64,000 nucleotides of DNA from Pseudobacter sp. (lineage in GTDB: Bacteria; Bacteroidota; Bacteroidia; Chitinophagales; Chitinophagaceae): contig JAFIGX010000014.1 of assembly GCA_017849455.1 (NCBI GenBank), forward strand, positions 310,001 to 374,000, read 5' to 3'. Positions 1 to 8,085 of the stretch are shown in pieces. Numbering within the stretch: position 1 is the first letter of the stretch; each line of letters starts with the position of its first letter. The notes below the pieces were generated by a model. The model did not search any database and was not told where the DNA came from. It saw only the letters and a program-made list of their open reading frames with translations. The translations under genes and the position numbers were made by a program.

Positions 1-1265
1 TCATACACCTGGATCACTCTTTTATAGAGGATCACATTCTTAGGCGTCAGCGGGATGGTGCCCCCTTTTTTCGGGACCCATAATTTTCCGAAATTATCGA
101 CCGACCAGTTGAAATGCGCCTGGTCATTGGGGAAGGTAGCTCCGTAGTCGTCGATGATCTCCGGTTCGGCTGACTGAAAGCCCGGTAATTTCTTCACTAT
201 TTCCAACTCCGACAAAGTAAGGTTGATATGATAGTATGGCCCATCCTGCCTGAAATCGGGACTCTCATCATCCTGGTTCAACAGGATACCGGCATCACGC
301 AGGGATTCTTCCGACATCTGTGCTGTTGTTCGCACATTGTAGAAAGTGGAGGCGGTTGGACTGATAAATGCCTTCTCATTGTTCACGTAGAGAATGCCAT
401 TGATGAGCTGCAGCGTATCATCGGCAACGGCTACGCAACGTTTGATATAATTCTCCCGCTTATCTACCGGGCGGGTGAGGATCGTGAACCGCTCCCATGT
501 TTCTTCACGGCCTCTCGCACGGACGATATCGTAATAAGTTGTTTTGGAATCGAATTCCTTGGTCAGTGTATCCCCTGCGGGGAAATTGAAGACCACTACA
601 TCGTTCCTCTTCACCGGGCTGGCAAACCAGCGCACATAAGGCAGCTTGATCAGTTCGGAATATGATTTTGTATTGAGTACCGGTAAAGTATGATGCACGA
701 ACGGCACGGCGAGCGGCGTATTGGGAATACGCGGGCCATAGCTGAGCTTGCTCACGAACAGGAAATCATTGACCAGCAGGGTCTTTTCCATGGAGCCGGT
801 TGGAATGGTATAAGCTTCAAAGACGAAGGTACGGATCAGGGTGGCGGCCACGATGGCGAATACACCGGCGTCGATCCATTCGCGGGTAGCCGATTTTTTA
901 TGTTTCTTCACGGCATCGGGACCGATATACCGCTCATTGGCGGAATAACCGAGATAGGGAAAATAAAGGAACGGGACCAGCACAGTGGCCGCATGCTGGA
1001 GAAAGGTGAACTTGCCGAACAGTTTCACAAATTCCACGAAAATCCAGAGGGTGATGAACCAGCCTACTACGGGGATGAACTGCCAGAAGAACCAATGTTT
1101 TTTAAACCGGGCAGCCTGAAGCATTTCCCAGGTATTGTAAAAAGGAATATACGCTTTCCAGGAAGGGATGCCCGCTTTCTCGAACATTTTGGCAAGCCCT
1201 ATAGAGGGCAGCATCACCATCAGCAGGGAGATGAGAAGAATAACGGACAGATCGTGTAAACTCAT
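1..1265 (-). CDS. lepB: Signal peptidase I with N-terminal DUF5684-like membrane domain (3' end outside window)
   Basis: Inner-membrane serine protease that removes signal peptides from exported proteins. Reading leftward from an ATG at 1265, about 421 residues are visible before the window edge. Residues 1-110 form a multi-spanning membrane segment rich in Trp and Phe that resembles DUF5684. A second hydrophobic helix (about 133-150) leads into the catalytic block, with IPTGSME placing the nucleophile near Ser158 and ENYIKRCVA placing the general base near Lys275. About 75 residues after the Lys resemble an insertion between the catalytic boxes, which is common in Bacteroidota. The C-terminal box is not visible. 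The family and both catalytic residues are clear; the DUF5684 match is by eye. Confidence 0.9.
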   Translation of the reverse strand, partial: MSLHDLSVILLISLLMVMLPSIGLAKMFEKAGIPSWKAYIPFYNTWEMLQAARFKKHWFFWQFIPVVGWFITLWIFVEFVKLFGKFTFLQHAATVLVPFLYFPYLGYSANERYIGPDAVKKHKKSATREWIDAGVFAIVAATLIRTFVFEAYTIPTGSMEKTLLVNDFLFVSKLSYGPRIPNTPLAVPFVHHTLPVLNTKSYSELIKLPYVRWFASPVKRNDVVVFNFPAGDTLTKEFDSKTTYYDIVRARGREETWERFTILTRPVDKRENYIKRCVAVADDTLQLINGILYVNNEKAFISPTASTFYNVRTTAQMSEESLRDAGILLNQDDESPDFRQDGPYYHINLTLSELEIVKKLPGFQSAEPEIIDDYGATFPNDQAHFNWSVDNFGKLWVPKKGGTIPLTPKNVILYKRVIQVY

Positions 1266-1290
1266 GCTGTAACGTATTAAAAAATTCTGG

Positions 1291-1298
1291 CAAAATTA
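1291..1298 (-). promoter_or_regulatory. Candidate -7 element for lepB
   Basis: On the minus strand TAATTTTG matches the Bacteroidota -7 consensus TAnnTTTG and lies 26 bases before the lepB ATG. No good -33 TTTG is seen at the expected distance. Confidence 0.45.
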
Positions 1299-1328
1299 CC
1301 AATTCGCTGCGTCCGGAACACTGGTGCG

Positions 1329-1385
1329 CCAACCAATTATTTGCTAAAATACTGCTATATCTTTTAACCCCAAATAATTGATTGG
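1329..1385. promoter_or_regulatory. Inverted repeat in the lepB/merR divergent region, candidate operator
   Basis: A 15-base arm at 1329-1343 (CCAACCAATTATTTG) is repeated inverted at 1371-1385 with 14 of 15 matches and a 27-base spacer. It lies between the divergent starts of lepB and the MerR-type gene. MerR/CarH regulators often control their own or neighbouring promoters, so this is a reasonable operator, but that is inference. Confidence 0.5.
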
Positions 1386-1447
1386 CAGGGCAAACCAATT
1401 TTGATCAGTAATGTTAGTTGTTATAACTTCCGCTTTGTTACCGGTAT

Positions 1448-2320
1448 ATGAACGTTTTCTCGATCAGGGACATAGAAAATCTTACAGGCATCAAGGCCCA
1501 TACGTTGCGTATCTGGGAGCAGCGCCATCATCTCTTCAGTCCGAAAAGGAAGGAAAGCAAGCACCGCTTCTATGATTGTGACGATCTCAAATATATTCTC
1601 CAGATCGCCCATCTGTACAAACATGGATATAAGATCTCCCGGATCGCCAGCCTTTCGCAGGAGGAAGTCCGCCGGCTGGCGCTGGAATTGCAGCCGGGTT
1701 CGGATAATTTCGGCATCTATATCAACCAGTTGTCGGAAGCGGCCCTCGACTTCGACCAGCTCCGTTTCGAAAAGGTACTCGATCAGCTCGTTGATCGGGC
1801 GGGGTTCGAGAGGAGTATGGTCCATGTGATCTTTCCCCTGCTCAACAGGATAGGATCGCTGTGGCTGGCCGGGAAAATGCATACCTGCCAGGAACATTTT
1901 GCCAGTGCGCTGATCGTTCACAGGATGACCATGGCCGTGGATGCGCTCGAACGGCCTGCTCCTTCCGGTAAAAGGAAGGTCTTGCTGTTCACGCCCGAAG
2001 CGGAATTTCATGAGATCCCCATCCTCTTCATGCAATACCTCCTGCGCAAACATGGAGTACCTTATATCTACTTGGGACATAATGTTTCATTCGACACACT
2101 ACGTACCGTATGCCGGCAAGTGCCGGTGACCCAACTGTATTTTCATCTCATCACCAACCTCACCGGTTGCGACATTCATCAATACCTGCTTAAATTATCG
2201 GAAGCCTTCCCCGGCAAAGAGGTCGTATTCTCCTGCTCCATGCACTGCCAGGATGCACGATTACCGGGGAATGTACGGGCGTTGAGGAAAACAGAGGAGA
2301 TGCTGGCATTCTCCGAATAG
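1448..2320 (+). CDS. MerR-type regulator with B12-binding (CarH/LitR-like) domain
   Basis: A 290-residue transcription factor. Residues 4-70 are a MerR winged helix (FSIRDIENLTGI, HTLRIWEQRH). The rest matches the cobalamin-sensor fold of CarH/LitR regulators. The Wx9EH motif that cradles the adenosyl group is intact (Trp139, Glu149, His150). The lower-ligand motif DxHxxG is degenerate: His188 is kept, but Asp and Gly are replaced by Glu and Pro. In Thermus CarH the residue after the Trp is the His that ligates cobalt after illumination; here it is Leu140. The protein may bind B12 without the usual photochemistry, or only resemble the sensor. Neighbours give no carotenoid context. Confidence 0.8.
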   Translation: MNVFSIRDIENLTGIKAHTLRIWEQRHHLFSPKRKESKHRFYDCDDLKYILQIAHLYKHGYKISRIASLSQEEVRRLALELQPGSDNFGIYINQLSEAALDFDQLRFEKVLDQLVDRAGFERSMVHVIFPLLNRIGSLWLAGKMHTCQEHFASALIVHRMTMAVDALERPAPSGKRKVLLFTPEAEFHEIPILFMQYLLRKHGVPYIYLGHNVSFDTLRTVCRQVPVTQLYFHLITNLTGCDIHQYLLKLSEAFPGKEVVFSCSMHCQDARLPGNVRALRKTEEMLAFSE

Positions 2321-2403
2321 TTGACAAGTTGAAAGGTTGGTAAGGAGGTCTCCGAATTGTGGAGAGCCTCTTGTAAACCTGTCAACATTTCAACTTATCA
2401 ACC
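2320..2403. repeat. Octamer-ladder hairpin, copy A (GTTGANAN units)
   Basis: Left arm from 2320 is three octamers of the type GTTGANAN; the right arm (2371-2402, read on the minus strand) has four. The loop holds a second smaller hairpin (GAGG-CTCC / GGAG-CCTC). It separates the convergent merR-type and NtrC-type genes and may terminate both. The first base is the last base of the merR stop codon. Confidence 0.75.
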
Positions 2404-2409
2404 AATTAG

Positions 2410-3573
2410 CTATTTCTTGGGGAGTACATAGGCATATACATCCTCCGCTGTAATGGTCCTGGCTGAAAGAATGATCAGCCTTTCCACCACATTGCGGAGC
2501 TCGCGGATATTGCCCGTCCAGTTATGTTGCTTCAGTGCGTCGAGGGCTTCTTTGTCGATCGATTTTTTGGCGATGCCATATTCGGAACAAATATCGCTGA
2601 GGAATTTGTCGACCAGCAGGGGAATATCATCACGCCTGTCATTGAGCGAAGGCACATGAATGATGATCACACTTAAACGATGGTAAAGGTCGAGGCGGAA
2701 ATTCTTTTCATCCACTTCCCGCAGCAGGTCTTTATTGGTGGCCGCGATCACACGTACGTCTACGTTGATGTCCTTATCGCCCCCTACCCTCGTGATCTTT
2801 CCTTCCTGCAATGCACGCAGTACTTTGGCTTGCGCATTGAGGCTCATATCGCCTATCTCATCCAGGAAAAGCGTACCACCGTGCGCCTGTTCGAATTTCC
2901 CGATCCTTTGCTTCACGGCCGATGTGAATGATCCTTTCTCATGGCCGAACAATTCACTTTCGATCAGCTCGCTGGGGATGGCCGCGCAGTTCACTTCGAT
3001 CAGCGGCCCGGTTGCCCGGTTGCTCTTTTCATGAACCCAGCGTGCCACGAGCTCTTTGCCCACCCCGTTCTCACCGGTGACCAGTATGCGCGCTTCGGTG
3101 GGCGCTACCTTATCGATGGTTTCCTTGATCTTGACGATGGGCCCCGATTCGCCGATCATTTCTTCCACCTTGCTCACCTTACGTTTGAGCACTTTGGTTT
3201 CCGCCACGAGGTTGGTTTTGTCCATCGCATTGCGGATAGTGATCAGCAGCCTGTTGAGGTCGGGTGGTTTGGAAATATAATCGTAAGCGCCTTTTTTAAC
3301 TGCTTCCACAGCGGTTTCGATGGTGCCATGGCCCGAGATCATGATCACTGGCACATCGGGATTGGCTTCGCGGGCCTTATCGAGGAACTCGATACCATCG
3401 AGCTTAGGCATCTTGATATCGCAGAGCACCACATCGTAAGTCCTGTCTTTGAATTTTTTCAATCCTTCTTCCCCATCGCCTGCCTCTTCGATCTTATAGC
3501 CTTCATAGGACAATATCTCACTCAGGGTCTTACGGATCGCCTTTTCGTCATCGATGATTAAAATATTAGACAT
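2410..3573 (-). CDS. NtrC-family response regulator lacking a Fis DNA-binding domain
   Basis: Receiver domain at 1-120 with phospho-acceptor Asp52 and conserved Lys102, then a sigma-54-type AAA+ domain (Walker A GENGVGKE, Walker B GTLFLDEIGD, arginine finger region). The protein ends about 25 residues after the AAA+ lid helices, so no C-terminal Fis helix-turn-helix is present. The sigma-54 contact loop GAFTGA reads GSFTSA: the central Thr is kept but both flanking Gly/Ala positions differ. It could work from solution without a fixed upstream site, or act by another mechanism. No partner kinase is adjacent. It is transcribed away from the DUF4846 gene across an 81-base gap. Confidence 0.88.
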   Translation of the reverse strand: MSNILIIDDEKAIRKTLSEILSYEGYKIEEAGDGEEGLKKFKDRTYDVVLCDIKMPKLDGIEFLDKAREANPDVPVIMISGHGTIETAVEAVKKGAYDYISKPPDLNRLLITIRNAMDKTNLVAETKVLKRKVSKVEEMIGESGPIVKIKETIDKVAPTEARILVTGENGVGKELVARWVHEKSNRATGPLIEVNCAAIPSELIESELFGHEKGSFTSAVKQRIGKFEQAHGGTLFLDEIGDMSLNAQAKVLRALQEGKITRVGGDKDINVDVRVIAATNKDLLREVDEKNFRLDLYHRLSVIIIHVPSLNDRRDDIPLLVDKFLSDICSEYGIAKKSIDKEALDALKQHNWTGNIRELRNVVERLIILSARTITAEDVYAYVLPKK

Positions 3574-3654
3574 AAACGGTTTAACAATCTTTTGCTGTGG
3601 AATAATAGAATAGCTGTATCCAATCGGTTACCCCAAAAATAACACTCCCGAACG

Positions 3655-4467
3655 ATGATGGTTAAAAATAATAATTCTATCACGAGCGCTTCGCTCTTTT
3701 TGTCGATTATTTTACCGGTTTTTTGCAGTTGCCAGTTGGCTGCCCCGAAGCCCGGAACAGCCCATGCTACCCAATCACCGGCTGATGGTAATAATATGGT
3801 AATAAACACGGTGGGCGAAATACCGATTCCCCCCGGCTATACCCGTTTCGATGGGCGTGATAGCAGCTTTGCCCACTGGCTGCGGCAGGTGAAGATCAGG
3901 AAAGACCGGAGGGTCTATTTGTACAACGGGCAGTTGAAAAAGAACCAGGAAGCACAGTTTGCAGTACTGGATATCCCGGTAGGCGCCAAAGACCTTCAGC
4001 AATGTGCCGATGCCGTGATGCGGCTGCGGGCTTCCTTCCTCTATGATGCAGGACGGATACCAGAAATTTCATTTTCCGATAATGATGGGAAGAAATATAA
4101 CTGCCCACGTGTACCCGACCCCAAAACATTCGATCTCTACCTCGAAAAAGTATTCGCTGCCTGCGGCACTTTATCCCTCTCGAAACAACTGCGGAAAGTG
4201 ACCGTTTTTACGCAGGTGCAGCCGGGCGATGTGCTGATCAGGGGCGGCTCCCCGGGCCATGCCGTGATCGTGATGGATGTGGCCGTGAGTGGGCAGGGAC
4301 AAAAGATCTACCTGCTGGCCCAGAGCTATATGCCTGCGCAGGACATTCATATTTTGAAGAACCCGATGGATGAGGATACCAGTCCGTGGTACAGCGCCAA
4401 CACCGATAATTTCCTCATTTACACACCGGAGTGGACCTTTGCTAAAGAAGAATTGCGGAGATGGTAG
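3655..4467 (+). CDS. DUF4846 family lipoprotein
   Basis: A 270-residue exported protein. A hydrophobic N-terminal segment ends in Cys at about 24-26, consistent with a lipoprotein signal although the lipobox is loose. The body matches DUF4846 by eye: PPGYTRFDGRDSSFAHWLR, GAKDLQQCADAVMRLRA and QPGDVLIRGGSPGHAVIVMD. The PGDV/GHAVIV block recalls papain-like NlpC/P60-type folds, but no catalytic triad can be assigned with confidence. Function unknown. Two ATG codons (3655, 3658) are adjacent and either may be used. Confidence 0.75.
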   Translation: MMVKNNNSITSASLFLSIILPVFCSCQLAAPKPGTAHATQSPADGNNMVINTVGEIPIPPGYTRFDGRDSSFAHWLRQVKIRKDRRVYLYNGQLKKNQEAQFAVLDIPVGAKDLQQCADAVMRLRASFLYDAGRIPEISFSDNDGKKYNCPRVPDPKTFDLYLEKVFAACGTLSLSKQLRKVTVFTQVQPGDVLIRGGSPGHAVIVMDVAVSGQGQKIYLLAQSYMPAQDIHILKNPMDEDTSPWYSANTDNFLIYTPEWTFAKEELRRW

Positions 4468-4584
4468 GGACAAAATCGCGTAGTAATGCATCGTAAAACC
4501 CCGTTGCAGGAACGGCCTGCTATTTGTATTTTGTTCACTGATATAATATCCTTTGAAAGAATTCATTAACCCAAAAATGTACCT

Positions 4585-4725
4585 ATGAAGGCCCAGTTAA
4601 ACATTCAGCCTGCCAATAATGTAGGCAAAGTAGTAATGCGTTTAACATTGTTAGGAGGATTGATACTAGGTTGTGTGTATGCTTTCCTCGTTTTATGTTC
4701 TTCAGCCATCAAAATTTTTGAATAG
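4585..4725 (+). CDS. Small single-span membrane protein, 46 residues
   Basis: ATG at 4585 opens a 46-codon frame ending in TAG at 4723-4725. The N-terminal 18 residues are polar and basic (MKAQLNIQPANNVGKVV), followed by one hydrophobic helix (LTLLGGLILGCVYAFLVL). A strong hairpin follows 26 bases after the stop, which supports a transcription unit. No family is recognised; it could be a chance frame. Confidence 0.4.
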   Translation: MKAQLNIQPANNVGKVVMRLTLLGGLILGCVYAFLVLCSSAIKIFE

Positions 4726-4750
4726 TCGGTCTGAACAAACCAGCAAGCGA

Positions 4751-4784
4751 ATATGCCGGGTCGCCTGAGGCGGATCCGGCATAT
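4751..4784 (+). terminator. Intrinsic terminator-like hairpin
   Basis: ATATGCCGG (4751-4759) pairs with CCGGCATAT (4776-4784), with a second stem CGCC/GGCG inside the loop. The tail is only weakly T-rich. Confidence 0.55.
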
Positions 4785-4786
4785 TT

Positions 4787-4970
4787 GTCTGAACTGGGAT
4801 TTTTGAGATGTATGGGATCAGTGGGATTGACCATAGAAAAATTATTATTCTCTATTAATTAATACACGTAAATTTTTTGTCCTTTTATTTAATCCTATTT
4901 TCGAGAGCACTCCTCTTACCCGGCGGGCTTTCCCACTGATCCCATACATCTCAAAAATCCCAGTTCAGAC
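4787..4970. repeat. Nonamer-ladder inverted pair, 40-base perfect arms
   Basis: The arm at 4787-4826 begins GTCTGAACTGGGATTTTT and continues as NGGATNNNN-like steps every 9 bases. Positions 4931-4970 are its perfect 40-base reverse complement. The 104-base interior is AT-rich without a gene. The right head ends one base before the ATG of the next reading frame. Confidence 0.9.
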
Positions 4971-4971
4971 A

Positions 4972-5256
4972 ATGCTCAATCCCCAATACAAGCTCTACAT
5001 CAACGACGTTTGGTTCGAATCCCTTTTTCCTGCAGATTATTATAATAAGCGCGTTTATTTTGCTACCGGGGCCCGCAGGTTCTTTACGGTTTACCAGGTG
5101 ATGCGCACGGGTGATTTCAGTCTGAGTATCGTGGACGATGCCACTGGCCACCGGCTGGAGCTGCCTACTGCCGCCGCTTTCAAGGAATGGGTAGAAAAGA
5201 ATTACAGCAATTTCAGCCATTGTCTCGATGGCCTGGAATGGGCGAAGGAAGCCTGA
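4972..5256 (+). CDS. Hypothetical protein, 94 residues
   Basis: Unrecognised small soluble protein with no signal peptide or membrane helix. It reads MLNPQYKLYINDVWFESLFP and is rich in aromatic residues, with a C-terminal KEWVEKNYSNF segment. The composition looks like a real folded protein. The start is fixed by the repeat whose head ends at 4970. It is convergent with the fucosidase gene: the stop codons are adjacent (TGA at 5254-5256 and, on the other strand, 5257-5259). Confidence 0.6.
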   Translation: MLNPQYKLYINDVWFESLFPADYYNKRVYFATGARRFFTVYQVMRTGDFSLSIVDDATGHRLELPTAAAFKEWVEKNYSNFSHCLDGLEWAKEA

Positions 5257-6603
5257 TCAGATGGTCAACTCCAATACCGTATCGAACTCCTGCCTGGGAA
5301 GGTCTTTCAGGTCGATCATCAGGTAGTTGTCGGGCAATGCCTGGAATTTGACAGGCTGTAGACCGCCGTATGTTTTCACTGTTCTTATTTTATACGGCAC
5401 TTTCAGGAAGAGCTTCTCATCCGCGGCTTCGAGCAGGTGAATATATACCTTGTTGTCTTTCTCCGTAACGGCTCCCCAGGGTTGGGGCCTGATGAAACCG
5501 CGGCGTGTTCCATAGATGGTGGGGCCATATTGGTTCAACCATTTCCCCATTGTATCGAGCCGTTCGGTAAACTCCGGTTGTATTTCCCCGTTAGGGAGCG
5601 GACCGATATTCAGCAGGAAATTGGCGCCATTGCCGGCGGCCCTTACGAGGTAATGGATAAGCGCCCTGGGCGATTTATACTTTCTGTCGCTGATATTGAA
5701 TCCCCATGAATCATTGATGGTTTCGCAGGTTTCCAGCGGGAGGGCTGAGATGGACGCCCCTCCGAAGCCGGTAGTATTTTCACCGGGCAGGTCTTTTTCG
5801 AACATCTGGAAATCCTCTCCCGGCAAGGGGGTGAGGTGGTGGTTATTCCCGATCATGCAATTGGGCTGCAGGCGGTGTATAAGGCCATAGATCTCATCAT
5901 AATGCCAGTCTACTTTCGATTGCTGTCCTTTATCATGATCGTTGTCGAGCTGGTCCCAGTGCCCATCGAACCAGATACCGGCAACAGGGCCGTAATTGGT
6001 AAGCAGTTCGGTGAGCTGTGCTTTCATGAAATTGATATAGGAAGACCAGTCGCTTTTGGCGGTACGCCCGGTGCCTTTGCCGGTGCGGCCTGTTTCGTAT
6101 TGGTAATCGCTGCGGTACCAGTCGAGCAATGAATAATAGAAGAACAGTTTCATTCCCTGCCTGTGGCATTCATCCGCGATCTGTTTCACGATATCCTTTC
6201 CGTAGGGAGTATTGGTGATCTTCCAGTCGGATTGTTTGGTATCCCACAAGCTGAACCCATCATGGTGGCGGGTGATGAGGGTGATATATTGCATGCCGGC
6301 ATTTTTGGCAGTGCTCACCCATTTCTGTGCGTCGAAGTAAATGGGGTTGAAGATGCGCAGCAACCTGTTGTATTCATGCACCTGGATATTTCGATTGTTC
6401 ATCACCCATTCTCCCTGTCCCAGTACACTGGACACTCCCCAATGGATGAACATGCCGAAGCGGGCGCTGTCGAACCAATGGCGTGTAGCGGCATCCGGGC
6501 CGGGATTGGTCTGGGCCTGCATAGTGAAGGAAAACAGTAAGAAGATAAAAAAGAAAAGCCTGAACCGGGATTTGTTCGATGAGTGGGATTGATGGGATGT
6601 CAT
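5257..6603 (-). CDS. Alpha-L-fucosidase, glycoside hydrolase family 29
   Basis: Exported retaining glycosidase that releases terminal L-fucose from glycans. It has a signal peptide with a hydrophobic core at about 15-29 ending TMQAQ, then the GH29 barrel: HWFDSARFGMFIHWG near the start, ITRHHDGFSLW, and YGPVAGIWFDGHWD with the predicted nucleophile Asp213. A short beta domain ends the protein at 448 residues, compact for the family. The first 13 residues (MTSHQSHSSNKSR) are encoded by the 9-base ladder repeat at 6560-6598, and no other ATG lies between it and the hydrophobic core, so the repeat appears to supply the start of this gene. Confidence 0.9.
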   Translation of the reverse strand: MTSHQSHSSNKSRFRLFFFIFLLFSFTMQAQTNPGPDAATRHWFDSARFGMFIHWGVSSVLGQGEWVMNNRNIQVHEYNRLLRIFNPIYFDAQKWVSTAKNAGMQYITLITRHHDGFSLWDTKQSDWKITNTPYGKDIVKQIADECHRQGMKLFFYYSLLDWYRSDYQYETGRTGKGTGRTAKSDWSSYINFMKAQLTELLTNYGPVAGIWFDGHWDQLDNDHDKGQQSKVDWHYDEIYGLIHRLQPNCMIGNNHHLTPLPGEDFQMFEKDLPGENTTGFGGASISALPLETCETINDSWGFNISDRKYKSPRALIHYLVRAAGNGANFLLNIGPLPNGEIQPEFTERLDTMGKWLNQYGPTIYGTRRGFIRPQPWGAVTEKDNKVYIHLLEAADEKLFLKVPYKIRTVKTYGGLQPVKFQALPDNYLMIDLKDLPRQEFDTVLELTI

Positions 6604-6797
6604 AGGCAGCGTGTTGTTTAATAGTCGGCTAAAATACCTTATTTATCGTATAATGGTACAGACCCTGATAAAATGCAAAATTCCCGGCATTTGCCGGGAA
6701 TAAATAATTTCAATTCAACCCTATTTTCAGTCAGCATCTTTTCTCTAGCTTCTAAACTATCCCATCAATCCCACTCATCGAACAAATCCCGGTTCAG
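6560..6797. repeat. Nonamer-ladder inverted pair spanning fucosidase start and pdhB stop
   Basis: Arms 6560-6598 and 6759-6797 are perfect reverse complements over 39 bases, with the TGAACCGGGATTTGTTCGAT head and GGAT steps every 9 bases. The left arm codes for the fucosidase N-terminus; the right head supplies the TGA stop of the pyruvate dehydrogenase gene. The interior of about 160 bases contains no gene. Confidence 0.9.
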
Positions 6798-7774
6798 ACA
6801 TACATCACTTCTTTCACCAGCTTCACCGTTCTTGGTATATCCGGCAGGGCGGCGGCAACGAGATTGGGAGCATAATGCAAGGGCGCATCAGCTGCGGTGA
6901 TACGGCGGATGGGGGCATCGAGATAATCGAAACCTTCTTTCTGGATGCGGTAAGCGATCTCGGAAGAAACGGAGCACATGGGCCATTGCTCTTCCACGAT
7001 CACCAGCCGGTTCGTTTTCTTCACGCTTTCCAGGATGGTATGCCAGTCGAGCGGACGGATGGTGCGCAGGTCGATCACTTCAGCGCTGATCCCTTCTTTT
7101 TCCAGCTCGGTAGCAGCGCCCAGCGCCACTTTCATCATTTTATTATAGGAAACGATGGTCACATCGCGCCCCTGTTTTTTTACATCAGCTTTACCGATAG
7201 GGATGATATAATCTTCTTCCGGCACTTCTCCCTTTTCGCCATACATCACTTCACTTTCCATGAAGATGACCGGGTCATTGTCGCGGATGGCCGCTTTCAA
7301 CAGCCCCTTGGCATCATAAGGATTGGAAGGAGATATAACCTTGATACCGGGTATATTGGCATAATAGCTTTCAAAGGCTGTGGAGTGCTGTGCGCCGAGC
7401 TGACCGGCAGAACCGTTGGGGCCGCGGAATACGATGGGACAGCCTACCTGCCCACCACTCATGGCCAGCATTTTGGAAGCTGTGTTCAGGATCTGGTCCA
7501 GCGCCAGTGCGGCAAAGTTCCAGGTCATGAATTCCACAATCGGGCGAAGGCCGTTCTGTGCCGCGCCTACGGCGATCCCGGCAAATCCCAGTTCTGAAAT
7601 GGGAGTATCGATCACTCTTTGGGGGCCGAATTCATCGAGCATACCCTGGCTAACCTTATATGCACCATTATATTCTGCCACTTCCTCTCCCATCAGGAAT
7701 ACATTAGGGTCTTTTCTCATTTCTTCGCTCATAGCTTCACGCAGAGCCTCGCGAAATGCTATCAATCTTGCCAT
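6794..7774 (-). CDS. pdhB: Pyruvate dehydrogenase E1 component, beta subunit
   Basis: A 326-residue transketolase-like protein (TPP-binding E1 beta family) that pairs with E1 alpha to decarboxylate pyruvate and load the lipoyl group of E2, yielding acetyl-CoA. Start MARLIAFREALREAM and the family blocks FLMGEEVAEYNGAYKVSQG, FGPQRVIDTPISE, PIVEFMTWNFA and ADAPLHYAP are all present at normal length. E1 alpha and E2 are not in this window. The last codons are GTC TGA, the head of the 9-base ladder repeat. A branched-chain 2-oxoacid dehydrogenase beta subunit is the main alternative; the sequence favours pyruvate. Confidence 0.9.
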   Translation of the reverse strand: MARLIAFREALREAMSEEMRKDPNVFLMGEEVAEYNGAYKVSQGMLDEFGPQRVIDTPISELGFAGIAVGAAQNGLRPIVEFMTWNFAALALDQILNTASKMLAMSGGQVGCPIVFRGPNGSAGQLGAQHSTAFESYYANIPGIKVISPSNPYDAKGLLKAAIRDNDPVIFMESEVMYGEKGEVPEEDYIIPIGKADVKKQGRDVTIVSYNKMMKVALGAATELEKEGISAEVIDLRTIRPLDWHTILESVKKTNRLVIVEEQWPMCSVSSEIAYRIQKEGFDYLDAPIRRITAADAPLHYAPNLVAAALPDIPRTVKLVKEVMYV

Positions 7775-7801
7775 CCGGTATTATGGTTTTTAAAAGATGG
7801 G

Positions 7802-7833
7802 CAAAGTTATTGGTTGAGAGGCAGATAAACAAA
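7802..7833 (-). promoter_or_regulatory. Bacteroidota-type promoter for pdhB
   Basis: On the minus strand TTTG (7830-7833), a 20-base spacer, then TAACTTTG (7802-7809) match the -33/-7 consensus exactly. The -7 element is 28 bases before the pdhB ATG. Confidence 0.75.
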
Positions 7834-7851
7834 TATGAAGTTTGGAGATGG

Positions 7852-7994
7852 GTGCAAAGGCACGAAGGCGCTAAGGTATGGAGGTTGAAAAGTTGAAATG
7901 TTAACAGGTCGACAGGGATCCCCGCATCCCGGGAACACACTTGTCAACATTTCAACTTGTTAACCTTTCAACTCCATTCCTTCATGCCTTCGTG
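7852..7994. repeat. Composite octamer-ladder hairpin, copy B
   Basis: The left arm is eight octamers in phase from 7852 to 7915, passing from NNNNNAAG-type units (GCACGAAG, GCGCTAAG, GTATGGAG) into GTTGANAN units. The right arm repeats the same order inverted up to 7994, with one lost base. Arms are about 60 bases with scattered mismatches. It sits between the divergent pdhB and LytS-type genes. Confidence 0.8.
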
Positions 7995-8038
7995 GCAAAG
8001 CCCATTGACCAAAGGGGACTGCCCACACGTCAAAGAAA

Positions 8039-8070
8039 TTTCACCAACGCCAATGCTCTTAATAGGTTTG
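8039..8070 (+). promoter_or_regulatory. Candidate promoter for the LytS/LytTR operon
   Basis: TTTC at 8039-8042, a 20-base spacer and TAGGTTTG at 8063-8070 fit the -33/-7 pattern with one mismatch. It lies just before the ATG at 8086 and supports that start over the upstream in-frame one. Confidence 0.45.
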
Positions 8071-8085
8071 CGTAACTTGACAAAG

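Noticed and set aside
228..1259. Long plus-strand frames opposite the signal peptidase gene
   Set aside because: The minus strand reads a clean signal peptidase I through this stretch; the plus-strand frames have no recognisable domains and are antisense shadows.
1421..2080. 219-codon minus-strand frame over the MerR-type gene
   Set aside because: It is antisense to a gene with clear MerR and B12-domain motifs and has no motif of its own.
4787..4970. The 40-base inverted pair as an insertion sequence with terminal repeats
   Set aside because: The interior is only 104 bases with no transposase, no target-site duplication is evident, and the arms differ in sequence from locus to locus.
7957..8085. 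43-codon N-terminal extension of the LytS-type kinase
   Set aside because: The extension is ladder-repeat sequence plus the promoter; the conserved protein begins at 8086.
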